From NCBI RefSeq assembly GCF_000400995.2, contig NZ_DF238897.1, positions 214,319-278,318 on the forward strand: 64,000 nucleotides of DNA, written 5' to 3'. Below the pieces are notes generated by a model, which was not told the origin of the DNA, ran no database searches, and worked only from the letters and a program-made list of their open reading frames with translations. The DNA is from Acidovorax sp. MR-S7. Lineage in GTDB: Bacteria > Pseudomonadota > Gammaproteobacteria > Burkholderiales > Burkholderiaceae_C. Position 1 is the first letter of the stretch. Each line of letters opens with the position of its first letter. Shown one piece after another: positions 40,109-49,958 of this stretch. The translations under genes and the position numbers were made by a program.

Positions 40109-40193
40109 TGGTGCCCGGGGCCGGAATCGAACCGGCACGCCTTGCGGCGGGGGATTTTGAGTCCCCTGCGTCTACCAATTTCACCACCCGGGC
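40109..40193 (-). tRNA. tRNA-Leu (anticodon CAA)
   Basis: The 85-base minus-strand gene folds as a class II tRNA: GCCCGGG acceptor, a D-arm with TGGTGAAATTGGTAGAC, the anticodon stem-loop GGGGA-CTCAAAA-TCCCC giving CAA, a variable arm, the GCCGG-TTCGATT-CCGGC T-arm and an encoded CCA at the 3' end. It reads the UUG leucine codon. The prophage lies on its 3' side, and the lysis genes end 346 bases away, so the 3' half is the likely phage attachment site. Confidence 0.95.
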
Positions 40194-40236
40194 GGAAGGA
40201 GGAGGAAAGCCACAAATTATGGCACAGTAGGGGCGT

Positions 40237-41142
40237 ATGAAGACCTATCCCACCATCGAGGACGCGATCGGGCGCACGCCGCTGGTCGCACTGCAACGCA
40301 TCGGGGCCAAGGATAACGCGGCACGCGGCAACGTCATTCTGGGCAAGCTGGAAGGCAACAACCCGGCGGGCTCGGTGAAGGACAGGGCGGCCTTGTCGAT
40401 GATCCGGCGGGCCGAGGAGCGCGGCGAGATCAAGCCGGGCGACACGCTGATCGAGGCCACCTCGGGCAACACCGGCATCGCGCTGGCGATGGCGGCCACC
40501 ATCAAGGGCTACCGCATGGTGCTGATCATGCCGGAGGACCTGTCGGTGGAGCGTGCGCAGACCATGAAGGCCTACGGCGCCGAGCTGATCCTCACGCCCA
40601 AGAGCGGCGGCATGGAATACGCGCGCGACCTGGCCGACCAGATGGTGGCGCAGGGCAAGGGCGTGGTGCTCGACCAGTTCGCCAACCCCGACAACCCGCG
40701 CATCCACTACGAGACCACCGGCCCCGAGATTTGGGAGCAGACCGGGGGGCGAATCACCCATTTCGTGAGCGCCATGGGCACCACGGGCACGATCACCGGC
40801 GTGTCGCGCTTCCTGCGCGAGAAGAACCCGGGTGTGCGCATCGTCGGCGCACAGCCCAGCGAGGGCTCGCGCATCCCGGGCATCCGCAAGTGGCCCGAGG
40901 AATACCAGCCCAAGATCTACGACCCGCAGATGGTGGACGAACTGGTGCTGGTGCACCAGGACGATGCCGAGGACATGGCCCGGCGCATGGCGCGCGAGGA
41001 GGGCATCTTCGGCGGCATCTCCGCAGCCGGCGCCTGCTGGGTGGCGCAGCAGATCGCGCAGCGCGAGCACAACGCCACCATCGTCTTCGTGGTCTGCGAC
41101 CGGGGCGACCGGTATCTCTCCACCGGTGTCTTCCCCGTATGA
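40237..41142 (+). CDS. cysM: cysteine synthase B
   Basis: This 301-residue enzyme makes cysteine from O-acetylserine and sulfide or thiosulfate using PLP. SVKDRAAL supplies the PLP lysine (Lys48), TSGNTGIALA binds the substrate carboxylate, and MGTTGTITG the phosphate. ERGEIKPGDTLIEATSGNTG is typical for the CysM branch. It diverges from the tRNA-Leu gene. A NUDIX gene overlaps its stop by 4 bases, so the two are cotranscribed. Confidence 0.93.
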   Translation: MKTYPTIEDAIGRTPLVALQRIGAKDNAARGNVILGKLEGNNPAGSVKDRAALSMIRRAEERGEIKPGDTLIEATSGNTGIALAMAATIKGYRMVLIMPEDLSVERAQTMKAYGAELILTPKSGGMEYARDLADQMVAQGKGVVLDQFANPDNPRIHYETTGPEIWEQTGGRITHFVSAMGTTGTITGVSRFLREKNPGVRIVGAQPSEGSRIPGIRKWPEEYQPKIYDPQMVDELVLVHQDDAEDMARRMAREEGIFGGISAAGACWVAQQIAQREHNATIVFVVCDRGDRYLSTGVFPV

Positions 41143-41699
41143 CCGCCATGCGCTACGAAACCCGCTTCTGCACCCACTGCGCCACGCCGCTCGCCCCGAT
41201 CACACTGCTGGAAGACAGCGGCGAGAAGGAGCGCCTGCGCTGCGCCGCCTGCGGCTGGACCCACTGGAACAACCCCGCGCCGGTGCTGGCCGCCATCGTG
41301 GAGGTGGACGGCCGCGTGCTGCTGGCGCGCAATGCGCTGTGGCCACCCAAGATGTTCGCGCTGATCACCGGCTTCATGGAGGCGGGCGAGTCGCCCGAGG
41401 AGGGCATCACGCGCGAGGTGAAGGAGGAGACCAACCTCGACGCGCTCTCCGTCACGCTCGTGGGGGCGTACGAGTTCATCCGCATGAACCAGGTCATCAT
41501 CGCCTACCACGTGCGGGCCGAGGGCGAGGTGCGCCTGTCGCCCGAACTGGTGGACCACCGCTTCTATGAACTGGACAAGCTCAAGTGCTGGCCCGCCGGC
41601 ACGGGCTATGCGCTGGCCGACTGGCTGCGCACACGTGGGCACGAGCCGGTGTTCTTCACCGCAGAGGAAAACGCGGAGCGCCGCCGCGGACTGGATTGA
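41139..41699 (+). CDS. NUDIX hydrolase (NudC/Nudix-like) with zinc ribbon
   Basis: This 186-residue enzyme hydrolyses a nucleoside diphosphate linked to another moiety. CTHCATPL and CAACGWTHW form an N-terminal zinc ribbon, and the Nudix box runs GFMEAGESPEEGITREVKEE, with ET following. This is the architecture of NADH pyrophosphatases and related proteins, though the fold ends earlier than E. coli NudC. It overlaps cysM by 4 bases. Confidence 0.85.
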   Translation: MTAMRYETRFCTHCATPLAPITLLEDSGEKERLRCAACGWTHWNNPAPVLAAIVEVDGRVLLARNALWPPKMFALITGFMEAGESPEEGITREVKEETNLDALSVTLVGAYEFIRMNQVIIAYHVRAEGEVRLSPELVDHRFYELDKLKCWPAGTGYALADWLRTRGHEPVFFTAEENAERRRGLD

Positions 41700-41711
41700 G
41701 GACCCCTGACC

Positions 41712-41939
41712 ATGGACACTCACAAGGAAGTAGACGCACGGGGACTGAACTGCCCGCTGCCTATCCTGCGCGCGAAGAAGGCGCTGGCGGACATGGCCAG
41801 CGGCCAGCTGCTCAAGGTGCTGGCCACCGACACCGGGTCGCTGCGCGACTTCCAGGCGTTCGCGCGCCAGACGGGCAATGAGCTGGTGGAGCAGCAAACG
41901 GTGGGCGAGGAGTTCGTGCACATCCTGCGCCGCCGCTGA
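41712..41939 (+). CDS. TusA-like sulfur carrier
   Basis: This 75-residue protein has the TusA/SirA signature ARGLNCPLPILRAKKAL, in which the Cys of CPxP is the sulfur acceptor, and a second block LLKVLATDTGSLRDFQAFAR. Such proteins hand sulfur on to thiolation pathways or bind sulfur in detoxification. Its place 12 bases behind the NUDIX gene and near cysM suggests a sulfur-related operon. Confidence 0.85.
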   Translation: MDTHKEVDARGLNCPLPILRAKKALADMASGQLLKVLATDTGSLRDFQAFARQTGNELVEQQTVGEEFVHILRRR

Positions 41940-41949
41940 AACCAAGTGC

Positions 41950-41998
41950 CAAATTGGCCGCTAGCGCTTACTGGGTAAGCGCCAAGCAGCTATCAAAA
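41950..41998 (+). repeat. dispersed repeat, copy A
   Basis: The stretch reads CAAATTGGCC-GCTAGCGCTTACTGGG-TAAGCGCCAAGCAGCTATC. It resembles segments at 47666-47741, 56928-56974, 57456-57505 and 60417-60465. It fills the gap between the TusA-like and galU stop codons, so it may end transcripts from both sides by its internal GCGCTT/AAGCGC pairing. Confidence 0.75.
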
Positions 41999-42886
41999 TC
42001 AAAGCTCCAGCGTTTTCAGGTACTCGCGGAAGTGCGTGCCCACCTGCGGGTGCAGCAGGGCCAGTTCTACCGTGGCCTCCAGAAAGCCTTCCTTGCTGCC
42101 GCAGTCGTAGCGCTTGCCTGCGTACTGGAAGGCGTACACGGTCTCATGCTGCATCAGGCGGGCGATGGCGTCGGTGAGCTGGATCTCGCCGCCCACGCCC
42201 CTAGGCTGGTTGCGGATCTCCTCGAAGATGCGCGGCGTGAGCACGTAGCGGCCGGCCACGCCCATGCGCGAAGGCGCCTTCTCGGGCGCGGGCTTCTCCA
42301 CGATCTCGTCCACGCGCAGCAGCGCGCCGCCGGCGGGCTCGCCGCGCACGATGCCGTAGCGGCGCGTGTGGTCGGGCGGCACTTCCTGCACGGCCAGCAG
42401 CGAGCGGCCCTGCTTCTGGAAGGCGGTGGTCATCTGCGCCATCACGCCGGGGCCGCCGTTCTCGCCCACCATCAGGTCGTCGGCCAGGATCACGGCGAAG
42501 GGCTCGTTGCCCACCAGCGGCTCGGCGCACAGCACGGCGTGGCCCAGGCCCAGGCTGCGCGGCTGGCGCACGAACAGGCAGTTCATGTCGGCCGGGCTGA
42601 TGCTGCGCACCAGCTCCAGCATTTCCTGCTTGCCGGCGTTCTCCAGCTCGTTCTCCAGCTCGTAGGCGGTGTCGAAATGGTCTTCGATAGCGCGCTTGCT
42701 GCGGCCGGTGACGAAGACCATGTCGCGGATGCCGGCCTCGTAGGCCTCTTCCACGGCGTACTGGATCAGGGGCTTGTCCACCACCGGCAGCATTTCCTTC
42801 GGGGACGCCTTGGTGGCGGGCAGGAAGCGGGTGCCGAGCCCTGCGACGGGGAAGACGGCCTTGCGGACGCGGGTGGGAGCGGTCAA
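41999..42886 (-). CDS. galU: UTP-glucose-1-phosphate uridylyltransferase
   Basis: This 295-residue enzyme makes UDP-glucose for polysaccharide and lipopolysaccharide synthesis. [20 protein letters not shown] is the nucleotide-binding start, [20 protein letters not shown] and LADDLMVG give the metal/sugar-binding residues, and [15 protein letters not shown] is typical for GalU. The start is a TTG at 42886 preceded by GAGGT. It is separated from valS by a terminator. Confidence 0.93.
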   Translation of the reverse strand: MTAPTRVRKAVFPVAGLGTRFLPATKASPKEMLPVVDKPLIQYAVEEAYEAGIRDMVFVTGRSKRAIEDHFDTAYELENELENAGKQEMLELVRSISPADMNCLFVRQPRSLGLGHAVLCAEPLVGNEPFAVILADDLMVGENGGPGVMAQMTTAFQKQGRSLLAVQEVPPDHTRRYGIVRGEPAGGALLRVDEIVEKPAPEKAPSRMGVAGRYVLTPRIFEEIRNQPRGVGGEIQLTDAIARLMQHETVYAFQYAGKRYDCGSKEGFLEATVELALLHPQVGTHFREYLKTLEL

Positions 42887-42914
42887 GTCAGGTACCTCGC
42901 GAAAAAGTGGATGG

Positions 42915-42953
42915 TGAAAAAGACAAGGGCGCCCGGATCAGCGCGGCGCCCTT
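42915..42953 (-). terminator. intrinsic terminator of valS
   Basis: AAGGGCGCC and GGCGCCCTT form a perfect 9-bp stem, followed on the minus strand by GTCTTTTTC. It lies 21 bases beyond the valS stop. Confidence 0.85.
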
Positions 42954-42973
42954 GTGCCCTATGGGGATTGATC

Positions 42974-45838
42974 TTAGCCCAGCCGTGCGAGCTGTTCGCG
43001 CAGGCGCGCCAAGGTCGCGCCAAAGTCTGACACGCGCTTTTTCTCCTGCTCGATCACGGTGGGCGGGGCCTTGGCGACGAAGGCCTCGTTGCCCAGCTTG
43101 GTGCCGGCCTTGGCGATCTCGCCTTCCAGCCGCGCGGCTTCCTTGGACAGGCGCGCTTTCTCGGCCGCCACGTCGATCTCGACGAACAGCGCCAGGCGCG
43201 CCTCGCCCACCACGGCCACGGGGGCGGCCTTGGCGGCATCCGCCCAGGCGGTCTCGTCGTCGAATACCTTCACTTCCGAGAGCTTGGCCAGGCTCGTGAG
43301 CACGGGCGCGATGGCGCGCATGAAGGCGGCGTCGCCCGTCACCAGCAGCGGCAGGCGCTGCGCCGGCGACACGCCCATCTCGCCGCGCAGCGTGCGGCAG
43401 GCGTCCACCACCTGCTTGATGCGCTGCACGTAGGCGATCGCGGCCTCGTCGATCTTCTCGGGCTGGGCCTGCGGATAGCGCGCGATGGCGACGGAATCGC
43501 CCGCCGTCCCCGCCACGGGGGCCACTTTCTGCCAGAGCGCTTCCGTGACGAACGGGATGATGGGGTGGGCCAGGCGCAGGATGGCCTCCAGCACGCGGAT
43601 CAGCGTGCGGCGCGTGCCGCGCTGCTCGGCCTCGTTGCCCGTTTGGATCTGCACCTTGGCGATTTCCAGGTACCAGTCGCAGAACTCGTTCCAGACGAAC
43701 TCGTAGATGGCGCTTGCCACGTTGTCCAGGCGGAACTCGGCGAAGCCCTTGGCGACTTCGGCCTCCACCTTCTGCAACTGCGAGACGATCCAGCGGTCGG
43801 GCTGGCTGAAGGCCATGTAGCCGCCCGCGCAGTCGGCGGCGGTGTGCTCCTTCAGGCCGCAGTCGTAGCCCTCGCAGTTCATCAGCACGAAGCGGCTGGC
43901 GTTCCAGAGCTTGTTGCAGAAGTTGCGGTAGCCCTCGCAGCGCTTGCTGTCGAAGTTGATGCTGCGGCCCAGCGAGGCGAGCGCGGCGAAGGTGAAGCGC
44001 AGCGCGTCGGCGCCGTAGGCGGGAATGCCCTCGGGGAATTCCTTCTGCGTGTTCTTGCGCACCGTGGGTGCGGTCTCGGGGCGGCGCAGGCCCTGGGTGC
44101 GCTTGTCGAGCAGGGGTTCGAGCGCGATGCCGTCGATCAAATCGACCGGGTCGAGCACGTTGCCTTCGGACTTGCTCATCTTCTTGCCCTGTGCGTCACG
44201 CACCAAGCCGTGGATGTAGACGTGCCTGAACGGCACGCGGCCCGTGAAGTGCGTGGTCATCATGATCATCCGGGCGACCCAGAAGAAAATGATGTCGTAG
44301 CCCGTGACCAGCACGGAGGAGGGCAGGTAGAGGTTGTAGTCGTCGGTCTCGGCCGTGCCCTGGCCGGGCCAGCCCATCGTGCTGAACGGCACGAGGGCCG
44401 ACGAGTACCACGTATCCAGCACGTCCTCGTCGCGCGTCAGCGTCTTGCCCGGTGCCTGGGCCTGCGCTTCTTCCTCGCTGCGCGCCACGTAGACCTTGCC
44501 GTCCTCGTCGTACCACGCGGGGATCTGGTGGCCCCACCAGAGCTGGCGGCTGATGCACCAGTCCTGGATGTTGTTCATCCACTGGTTGTAGGTGTTGACC
44601 CAGTTCTCGGGCACGAACTTCACCTGGCCCGAGGCCACGGCGTCGATGGCCTTCTGCGCGATGGACTTGCCCGTGGCGTCGCCTTCGCCCACCTTGCCCA
44701 TCGCCACGAACCACTGGTCGGTCAGCATGGGCTCGATCACCTGGCCGGTGCGCGTGCAGATGGGCACCATGAGCTTGTGCTTCTTGGTCTCGACCAGCAG
44801 GCCCTGCGCCTCCAGGTCGGCCACGATGGCCTTGCGCGCCACGAAGCGGTCCATGCCGCGGTATTTCTCGGGCGCGTTGTCGCTGATCTTGGCCTGCAGC
44901 GTCAGCACCACTTCCATCGGCAGCTGGTGGCGCTGGCCCACGGCGTAGTCATTCTGATCGTGCGCGGGCGTGACCTTGACCACGCCGGTGCCGAATTCCT
45001 TGTCCACGTACTCGTCGGCGATGATGGGAATCTCGCGGCCCACCAGGGGCAGCGTGACGCTCTTGCCGATCAGGGCCCGATAGCGCTCATCCTCGGGATG
45101 CACCATCACGGCCACGTCGCCCAGCATGGTCTCGGGGCGCGTGGTGGCCACGACGAGCTGGCCGGAGCCGTCGGCGAGCGGGTAGGCGATGTGCCAGAGC
45201 GAGCCGTCCTTCTCCTCGTTCTCCACCTCCAGGTCGGACACGGCCGACTGCAGCACCGGGTCCCAGTTCACCAGCCGCTTGCCGCGGTAGATCAGGCCCT
45301 GCTCGTAGAGGCGCACGAAGGTTTCCGTGACGACCTTGGAGAGCTTATCGTCCATCGTGAAGTACTCGCGGCTCCAGTCCACCGTGTCGCCCATGCGGCG
45401 CATCTGCGTGGTGATGGTGTTGCCGCTCTTTTCCTTCCACTCCCACACCTTCTTCACGAACGCCGGGCGGCCCAGGTCGTGGCGGCTCTGGCCCTGGTCC
45501 TGCAGCTGGCGCTCCACCACGATCTGCGTGGCGATGCCCGCGTGGTCCGTGCCCGGCACCCAGGCCGTGTTGTGGCCCAGCATGCGGTGGTAGCGCGTGA
45601 GGCTGTCCATGATCGTCTGGTTGAACGCATGGCCCATGTGCAGCGTGCCCGTCACGTTGGGCGGCGGCAGCTGGATGCAGAACGCGGGCTCGCCCGCCTG
45701 CGGCGCGCCCGTGCCCCGGTAGCCCGCCGTGCCGTAGCCGCGCCGCTCCCACTCAGGGCCCCAGTGGGCTTCGAGCGCGGCGGGTTCGAAGGATTTGGAA
45801 AGGCTGTTCAGGCCGGGCTGTTCGATCGTGTCGCTCAT
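42974..45838 (-). CDS. valS: valyl-tRNA synthetase
   Basis: This 954-residue enzyme charges tRNA-Val. [20 protein letters not shown] is the HIGH motif region, [11 protein letters not shown] follows the KMSKS motif, and the editing domain and C-terminal coiled coil are complete ([20 protein letters not shown]). The start is taken at ATG 45838 (MSDTIEQPG), while an upstream ATG at 45856 lies inside a hairpin. Length matches the family. A terminator stands directly before the start codon. Confidence 0.93.
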   Translation of the reverse strand: MSDTIEQPGLNSLSKSFEPAALEAHWGPEWERRGYGTAGYRGTGAPQAGEPAFCIQLPPPNVTGTLHMGHAFNQTIMDSLTRYHRMLGHNTAWVPGTDHAGIATQIVVERQLQDQGQSRHDLGRPAFVKKVWEWKEKSGNTITTQMRRMGDTVDWSREYFTMDDKLSKVVTETFVRLYEQGLIYRGKRLVNWDPVLQSAVSDLEVENEEKDGSLWHIAYPLADGSGQLVVATTRPETMLGDVAVMVHPEDERYRALIGKSVTLPLVGREIPIIADEYVDKEFGTGVVKVTPAHDQNDYAVGQRHQLPMEVVLTLQAKISDNAPEKYRGMDRFVARKAIVADLEAQGLLVETKKHKLMVPICTRTGQVIEPMLTDQWFVAMGKVGEGDATGKSIAQKAIDAVASGQVKFVPENWVNTYNQWMNNIQDWCISRQLWWGHQIPAWYDEDGKVYVARSEEEAQAQAPGKTLTRDEDVLDTWYSSALVPFSTMGWPGQGTAETDDYNLYLPSSVLVTGYDIIFFWVARMIMMTTHFTGRVPFRHVYIHGLVRDAQGKKMSKSEGNVLDPVDLIDGIALEPLLDKRTQGLRRPETAPTVRKNTQKEFPEGIPAYGADALRFTFAALASLGRSINFDSKRCEGYRNFCNKLWNASRFVLMNCEGYDCGLKEHTAADCAGGYMAFSQPDRWIVSQLQKVEAEVAKGFAEFRLDNVASAIYEFVWNEFCDWYLEIAKVQIQTGNEAEQRGTRRTLIRVLEAILRLAHPIIPFVTEALWQKVAPVAGTAGDSVAIARYPQAQPEKIDEAAIAYVQRIKQVVDACRTLRGEMGVSPAQRLPLLVTGDAAFMRAIAPVLTSLAKLSEVKVFDDETAWADAAKAAPVAVVGEARLALFVEIDVAAEKARLSKEAARLEGEIAKAGTKLGNEAFVAKAPPTVIEQEKKRVSDFGATLARLREQLARLG

Positions 45839-45844
45839 GGCAAT

Positions 45845-45869
45845 GAAAAACGGCATCCCGCAGGATGCC
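45845..45869 (-). terminator. terminator/attenuator hairpin just before valS
   Basis: On the minus strand CGGCATCC, loop TGCG and GGATGCCG form an 8-bp stem followed by TTTTTC, ending 6 bases before the valS ATG. It may simply terminate the upstream VOC gene, or it may attenuate valS. An AT-rich stretch at 45901-45950 upstream could hold the valS promoter. Confidence 0.6.
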
Positions 45870-45932
45870 GCTGGTGGCAGTGTTCGGAGGATGGGAGATT
45901 TTATTTAATTAATTGCAATTGGAATTGGCTAA

Positions 45933-46550
45933 TTAATTGGGAGTCGAATTGGCCCCAGGCACGAACTCCGGCCGGTCGTTCGCTTGAGGCTTGAGCGGCG
46001 CGGCCTGCTTGCCCTCGGCGCGCTCGCGGCGCCACTGTTCCTTGCGCGCCGTCCATTCGGCCAGGCGGGCGTGGGCCACGGTGCTGTCCTTGGCCATCTG
46101 CGCCTCGTCGGCCAGTTGCGCCGACAGCTCCAGCCGGATGCCGTTGGGGTCGAAGAAATAGATGCTCTTGAAGATGTGGTGGTCGGTCACTCCCAGCACC
46201 TCCACGCCGTGGGCTTCCAGGCGCTGCTTGGTGTTCTCCAGCTCCTCGACGGTGTTCACGCGGAAGGCGATGTGGTTCACCCACAGCGGCGTGTTGGGCG
46301 AGGGCTCGGGCTTCACGTCGTCGCCCAGGTCGAAGAAGGCGATGAACGAGCCGTCCTGCAGGCGGAAGAAGAAATGCGTGTAGGGGCAGTACTCGCCCGT
46401 GCTGGGCACGTAGTCGCTCTGGATGATGTGGTAGAGCGGCAGGCCCAGGATGTCCTCATAGAAGTGGCGCGTTTCCTCGGCGTCGCGGGCCTTGTAGGCG
46501 TAGTGGTGCAGCTGCTGGATGGCGGCGGGCGGGGGCAGGTCGGTGCGCAT
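45933..46550 (-). CDS. VOC-family metalloprotein (glyoxalase/dioxygenase fold)
   Basis: This 205-residue protein has one full VOC unit: QLHHYAYKARDAEETRHFYE with the first His, WVNHIAFRVNTVEELENTKQ with the second, and FDPNGIRLELSAQLADEAQM with the Glu ligand. These fit a metal-binding dioxygenase or glyoxalase. The C-terminal 60 residues are a helical, Arg-rich extension that is not part of the fold. A promoter with a palindromic operator lies upstream, suggesting control by a ligand-responsive regulator. Confidence 0.8.
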   Translation of the reverse strand: MRTDLPPPAAIQQLHHYAYKARDAEETRHFYEDILGLPLYHIIQSDYVPSTGEYCPYTHFFFRLQDGSFIAFFDLGDDVKPEPSPNTPLWVNHIAFRVNTVEELENTKQRLEAHGVEVLGVTDHHIFKSIYFFDPNGIRLELSAQLADEAQMAKDSTVAHARLAEWTARKEQWRRERAEGKQAAPLKPQANDRPEFVPGANSTPN

Positions 46551-46576
46551 GGCTGTCTCCTTGGGGGAATGGGAGA

Positions 46577-46609
46577 ATTTTACTATCCATAATCGATTGT
46601 GCTAATCGA
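46577..46609 (-). promoter_or_regulatory. promoter with operator for the VOC gene
   Basis: On the minus strand TTAGCA (46605-46600) and TAAAAT (46582-46577) are separated by exactly 17 bases. The palindrome TCGATT-N5-AATCGA (46593-46609) covers the -35 region. A repressor, for example of the MarR or GntR type, would block the promoter there. AAGGAG stands close before the gene start. Confidence 0.65.
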
Positions 46610-46624
46610 AACTTCAAGCCCCAA

Positions 46625-46649
46625 GGAAAACGGCCCGTTGCCGGGCCGT
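46625..46649 (-). terminator. intrinsic terminator of the Bug receptor gene
   Basis: ACGGCCCG and CGGGCCGT pair over 8 bases with a GCAA loop, and TTTTCC follows on the minus strand. Confidence 0.8.
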
Positions 46650-46668
46650 GGGAAGGGAGCGCAGGCGG

Positions 46669-47634
46669 TCAGTCCACCTTGATGTTCTCGGCCTTGATGA
46701 TCTCGGCCCAGCGCGTGGATTCGCGGCGCACGCGGTCCTCGAACTCGGCGGGGCTGCTGTTGACGATCTGGAAGCCGTCGCCCTCCATCTTGGTCTTGAC
46801 GGCCGGGTCGGCCAGGGTCTTGCGCAGCGCGGTCTGCACGTGCTCGAAGACGGGCGCGGGCACGCCCTTGGGCACCATCATGCCGATCCAGGACTGGGCC
46901 ACGTAGCCCGGCACGGCCGAGCCGATGGTGGGCACGTCGGGCAACTGGGGCAGGCGCTCGGGGCTGCCGATGGCGACCACGTTGGCCTGGCCGGTCTTGG
47001 CGTACTGGATCACGGTGGGCAGGCTGCCGATGATCATGTCCACCTCGCCGCCGAGCATCGCGGTGATCATCGGGCCGCCGCCGCGGTAGGGCACGTGAGT
47101 GAGCTTCACGCCCGCCTGCCGCGCGAAGGCCACGGGCTGCAGGTGGTTGGAGCCGCCCACGCCGGAGGAGCCGTAGTTGATCCTGCCGGGCTCGGCCTTG
47201 GCGGCGTCGATCACGGCCTGCAGCGAGGTCAGGCCCGATTTCTTGGAGGTGACCAGCGCCATCGGCATGGTGCCGATCAGGCTCACGTAGTCGAAGGACT
47301 TGAAGGTGTCGTACTTGATGTCGTAGAGGCTGGCGTTCACGGCGTGCGAATCGAACACCAGCAGCAGCGTGTAGCCGTCGGGCGCGGCGCGCGCGGCCTC
47401 GTAGGTGCCGATGGTGCCCGAGGCGCCGCCCTTGTTGTCCACGATGACGTTCTGGCCCATGTACTCCGAGAACTTCTGCGAGATGGTGCGCGCCACGTAG
47501 TCCACCGAGCCGCCGGGCGGGAAGGGCACGATGAGCCGCACGGGCTTGGTGGGATAGCCCTGCGCCTGGGCGCCGAGGGCGATGCCGGCGATGGCGCAGG
47601 CGAGCAGCGAGCGGGTGAAGGTCTTGCGTTGCAT
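46669..47634 (-). CDS. Bug-family tripartite tricarboxylate transporter receptor
   Basis: This 321-residue periplasmic binding protein has a signal peptide (RSLLACAIAGIALGAQAQG) and the Bug signature: PTKPVRLIVPFPPGGSVDYV, then GASGTIGTYEAARAAPDGYT and LTHVPYRGGGPMITAMLGGE. Such receptors bind small carboxylic acids or nicotinate-type ligands. No TctA/TctB membrane genes lie near, as is normal for Bordetella and Comamonadaceae, where orphan Bug genes abound. It lies downstream of the CoA-transferase operon, so its ligand may be the acid processed there. Confidence 0.88.
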   Translation of the reverse strand: MQRKTFTRSLLACAIAGIALGAQAQGYPTKPVRLIVPFPPGGSVDYVARTISQKFSEYMGQNVIVDNKGGASGTIGTYEAARAAPDGYTLLLVFDSHAVNASLYDIKYDTFKSFDYVSLIGTMPMALVTSKKSGLTSLQAVIDAAKAEPGRINYGSSGVGGSNHLQPVAFARQAGVKLTHVPYRGGGPMITAMLGGEVDMIIGSLPTVIQYAKTGQANVVAIGSPERLPQLPDVPTIGSAVPGYVAQSWIGMMVPKGVPAPVFEHVQTALRKTLADPAVKTKMEGDGFQIVNSSPAEFEDRVRRESTRWAEIIKAENIKVD

Positions 47635-47665
47635 GGTTGTCGTCTCCTGGTGTTATGAAAAAGTG

Positions 47666-47741
47666 AGCTGCTTGCGCTTGTTGACAAATGGTTTCCTAGG
47701 GTTTTCATATGGAAACCTTTGTACGGTAAGCGCAAGCAGCT
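47666..47741. repeat. dispersed repeat, copy B, a 76-base palindrome
   Basis: AGCTGCTTGCGCTT (47666-47679) and AAGCGCAAGCAGCT (47728-47741) are perfect inverted repeats. Inside lie ACAAAxGGTTTCC and GGAAACCTTTGT, a second, nearly perfect pair around TAGGGTTTTCATAT. The whole 76 bases could fold as one hairpin or cruciform. It stands between two convergently expressed or consecutive minus-strand units and shares its outer arms with the dispersed repeat. Confidence 0.75.
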
Positions 47742-47759
47742 ATGGTTTCTGCGCGGTGG

Positions 47760-49958
47760 TCAGCGGTTCACGTCCACCACCACGCGCCCGCGCACGCGGC
47801 CCGCGAGCAGGTCGGGCGCGAGGGCCAGCGCGTCGGCCAGGCCGACCACGCGGGTGTTGCGTTCGATCACCTCGGGCGGCAGCTCGGCGGCCAGGCGCTG
47901 CCACGCGGCGCGGCGGCGCGCCAAAGGGGCGTAGACGCTGTCCACCCCCGCCAGCGTCACGCCGCGCAGGATGAAGGGCGCCACGGTGGCGGGCAGGTCC
48001 ATGCCCTGCGCCAGCCCACAGGCGGCCACCACGCCGCCGTAGCGCGTGCTGGCGAGCACGTTGGCCAGCGTGTGGCTGCCCACGGCGTCGATGGCGGCGG
48101 CCCAGTTCTCCTTCTGCAGCGGTTTGCCGGGGCCGGAGAGCGCGGCGCGGTCTACGATGCCGCTCGCGCCCAGCGCGCGCAGGTGCTGCGCCTCCTCGGG
48201 TCGGCCGGTAGAGGCCGTCACCGTGTAGCCCAGCCGCGAAAGCAGCGCGATGGCGATGCTGCCCACGCCGCCGTTGGCGCCCGTGACCAGCACCGGCCCC
48301 GCATCGGGCAGCACGCCGTGGCGCTCCAGCGCCATCACGCAGAGCATGGCGGTGTAGCCCGCCGTGCCGATGGACATGGCCTGCTGCACCGTCATGCCCG
48401 CGGGCAGCGGCACCAGCCAGTCGGCGCGCGTGGTGGCATAGCCGGCCAGGCCTCCCCAGCGCGTCTCGCCCGTGCCCCAGCCGTTGAGCACCACCGCGTC
48501 GCCGGGCGCGAAGCGCGCATCGCCACTGCGCTCCACCGTGCCTGCGAAGTCGATGCCGGGCACCATGGGGAAGCTGCGCACCACGGGCGATTGGCCGGTG
48601 ATGGCGAGCGCGTCCTTGTAGTTGAGCGTGGAGTGGCTCACGCGTACCAGCACTTCGCCTTCGGGCAGGTCGCCGATGGCGAGCTGGCGCAGCTCGGCGT
48701 GGGTTGCGCCGCCTTCGGCGCGGGTTAGATACAGGGCAGGGAACATGGCGCTTGCGTTGGTGGGAGAAGTAGCGGGGGCCGCGGTGGGGCCGTCGCGCCA
48801 GTCGCGCGCATAGCGGCGCACCAGCGAGGCGCCCAGGCGCTCGCGCATGACCTCGTTGGAGCCATCGGCCAGGCACAGCGCCTTGGCCGCGAGCAGCCGG
48901 CGCGTGAGGCCCTGGCCCTCGGCCATGCCGCGCGCGCCCAGCGCCTGAACGCACTGCGCGATGGCGGCCAGGCACTCGTTGCCCGCGTAGAGCTTGGCGG
49001 TGGCGGCGGCTTCCACGGCCGCGTCGTCGCGCGCCTCAATGAGCGCTGCCGCGCGCTGCGTCAGCAACTGCAGCACGTCGTGCGTGACCGACACATCCAC
49101 CAGCGACCAGCGCAGCCCCTGCTGGTTGAACACCGGCTGGCCTGCCACCATGCGCGACGCGCTATAGGCCGTGGACTGCGCCAGCGCGCTGTGCAGCAGG
49201 CCGCAGGCCATGGCGGCGATGTGCACACGCGCCTTGTTCACGCCCGCCATTGCCTGCTTGAAGCCCTGGCCGGGCGGGTAGAGCACGTCGCTGTCGGGCA
49301 CGAAGCTGTCCGTGAGTTCGAAGCCGCCGATGCCGGCGAGCGCGAGGCCGTCCAGCGGTTGATCCAGCACGCGGCGGCACTCGGGCGCATCCAGCCGCAC
49401 GATGAAGCAGGCGATGCCCGCGGGCCCGAGCTGCGCGTCGGTCTGCGCGAAGACCAGCGCCACCTCGGCCCCCACGGCGTTGCCGATCCACTGCTTGCCG
49501 CCCGTGAGCCGCCAGCCGCCTTCCACGCGGCGCGCGGCCATGCCGATGGCGGTGAAGTCACTGCCCGCGCCGTCTTCCGACATGGCGGTGCAGCCGATCA
49601 GATCGCCGCGCAGCATGGCGGGCACGTAGCGTTCGCGCGCCTCGGCGCTGCCGCTCTCGGCGATGCGCAGGATGGCGTTGTGGTGATTGATGAAGGCGAA
49701 GGCGAACGCGAAATCCACGCGCGCCAGCGCCTCGGCTGCCGCCGCGCGCACGGGGTAGGGCAGGCCGTGGCCGCCCAGGGCCTTCGGGATCTCGATGCCC
49801 GCCAGGCCCCGCGCGCAGGCCGCGCGGATGGCCGGGCCGGCCCACCGCGGCGTGGCCGTAATGGGCTCGACCTCGGCCTGCGCGAAGGCGCGCAGCGCGG
49901 CCAGCAGGGGCTCGGCCAGCAGCGGCGCGGCTTCGGGGGGAAGCGTGTCGGGGGTCAT
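47760..49958 (-). CDS. fused acyl-CoA dehydrogenase / acrylyl-CoA reductase-like protein
   Basis: This 732-residue protein joins two enzymes that are normally separate. Residues about 1-390 are an acyl-CoA dehydrogenase: [20 protein letters not shown] and [20 protein letters not shown] are FAD/substrate blocks, and ADGSNEVM replaces the usual EGTxEIQ, so the catalytic base is altered. [13 protein letters not shown] linker is followed from Met405 by a YhdH/AcuI-type medium-chain reductase with [19 protein letters not shown] binding NADPH. The domains would catalyse opposite reactions. It overlaps the CaiB gene by 4 bases. Confidence 0.88.
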   Translation of the reverse strand: MTPDTLPPEAAPLLAEPLLAALRAFAQAEVEPITATPRWAGPAIRAACARGLAGIEIPKALGGHGLPYPVRAAAAEALARVDFAFAFAFINHHNAILRIAESGSAEARERYVPAMLRGDLIGCTAMSEDGAGSDFTAIGMAARRVEGGWRLTGGKQWIGNAVGAEVALVFAQTDAQLGPAGIACFIVRLDAPECRRVLDQPLDGLALAGIGGFELTDSFVPDSDVLYPPGQGFKQAMAGVNKARVHIAAMACGLLHSALAQSTAYSASRMVAGQPVFNQQGLRWSLVDVSVTHDVLQLLTQRAAALIEARDDAAVEAAATAKLYAGNECLAAIAQCVQALGARGMAEGQGLTRRLLAAKALCLADGSNEVMRERLGASLVRRYARDWRDGPTAAPATSPTNASAMFPALYLTRAEGGATHAELRQLAIGDLPEGEVLVRVSHSTLNYKDALAITGQSPVVRSFPMVPGIDFAGTVERSGDARFAPGDAVVLNGWGTGETRWGGLAGYATTRADWLVPLPAGMTVQQAMSIGTAGYTAMLCVMALERHGVLPDAGPVLVTGANGGVGSIAIALLSRLGYTVTASTGRPEEAQHLRALGASGIVDRAALSGPGKPLQKENWAAAIDAVGSHTLANVLASTRYGGVVAACGLAQGMDLPATVAPFILRGVTLAGVDSVYAPLARRRAAWQRLAAELPPEVIERNTRVVGLADALALAPDLLAGRVRGRVVVDVNR

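Noticed and set aside
40019..40240. 73-residue frame over the tRNA-Leu gene
   Set aside because: The translation PGPESNRHALRRG and the related GAGIEPARLAAGDFES are well-known spurious products of tRNA-Leu genes.
43565..45994. 809-residue open frame on the plus strand
   Set aside because: It is antisense to valS and has Val/His/Ala-rich composition typical of a shadow frame.
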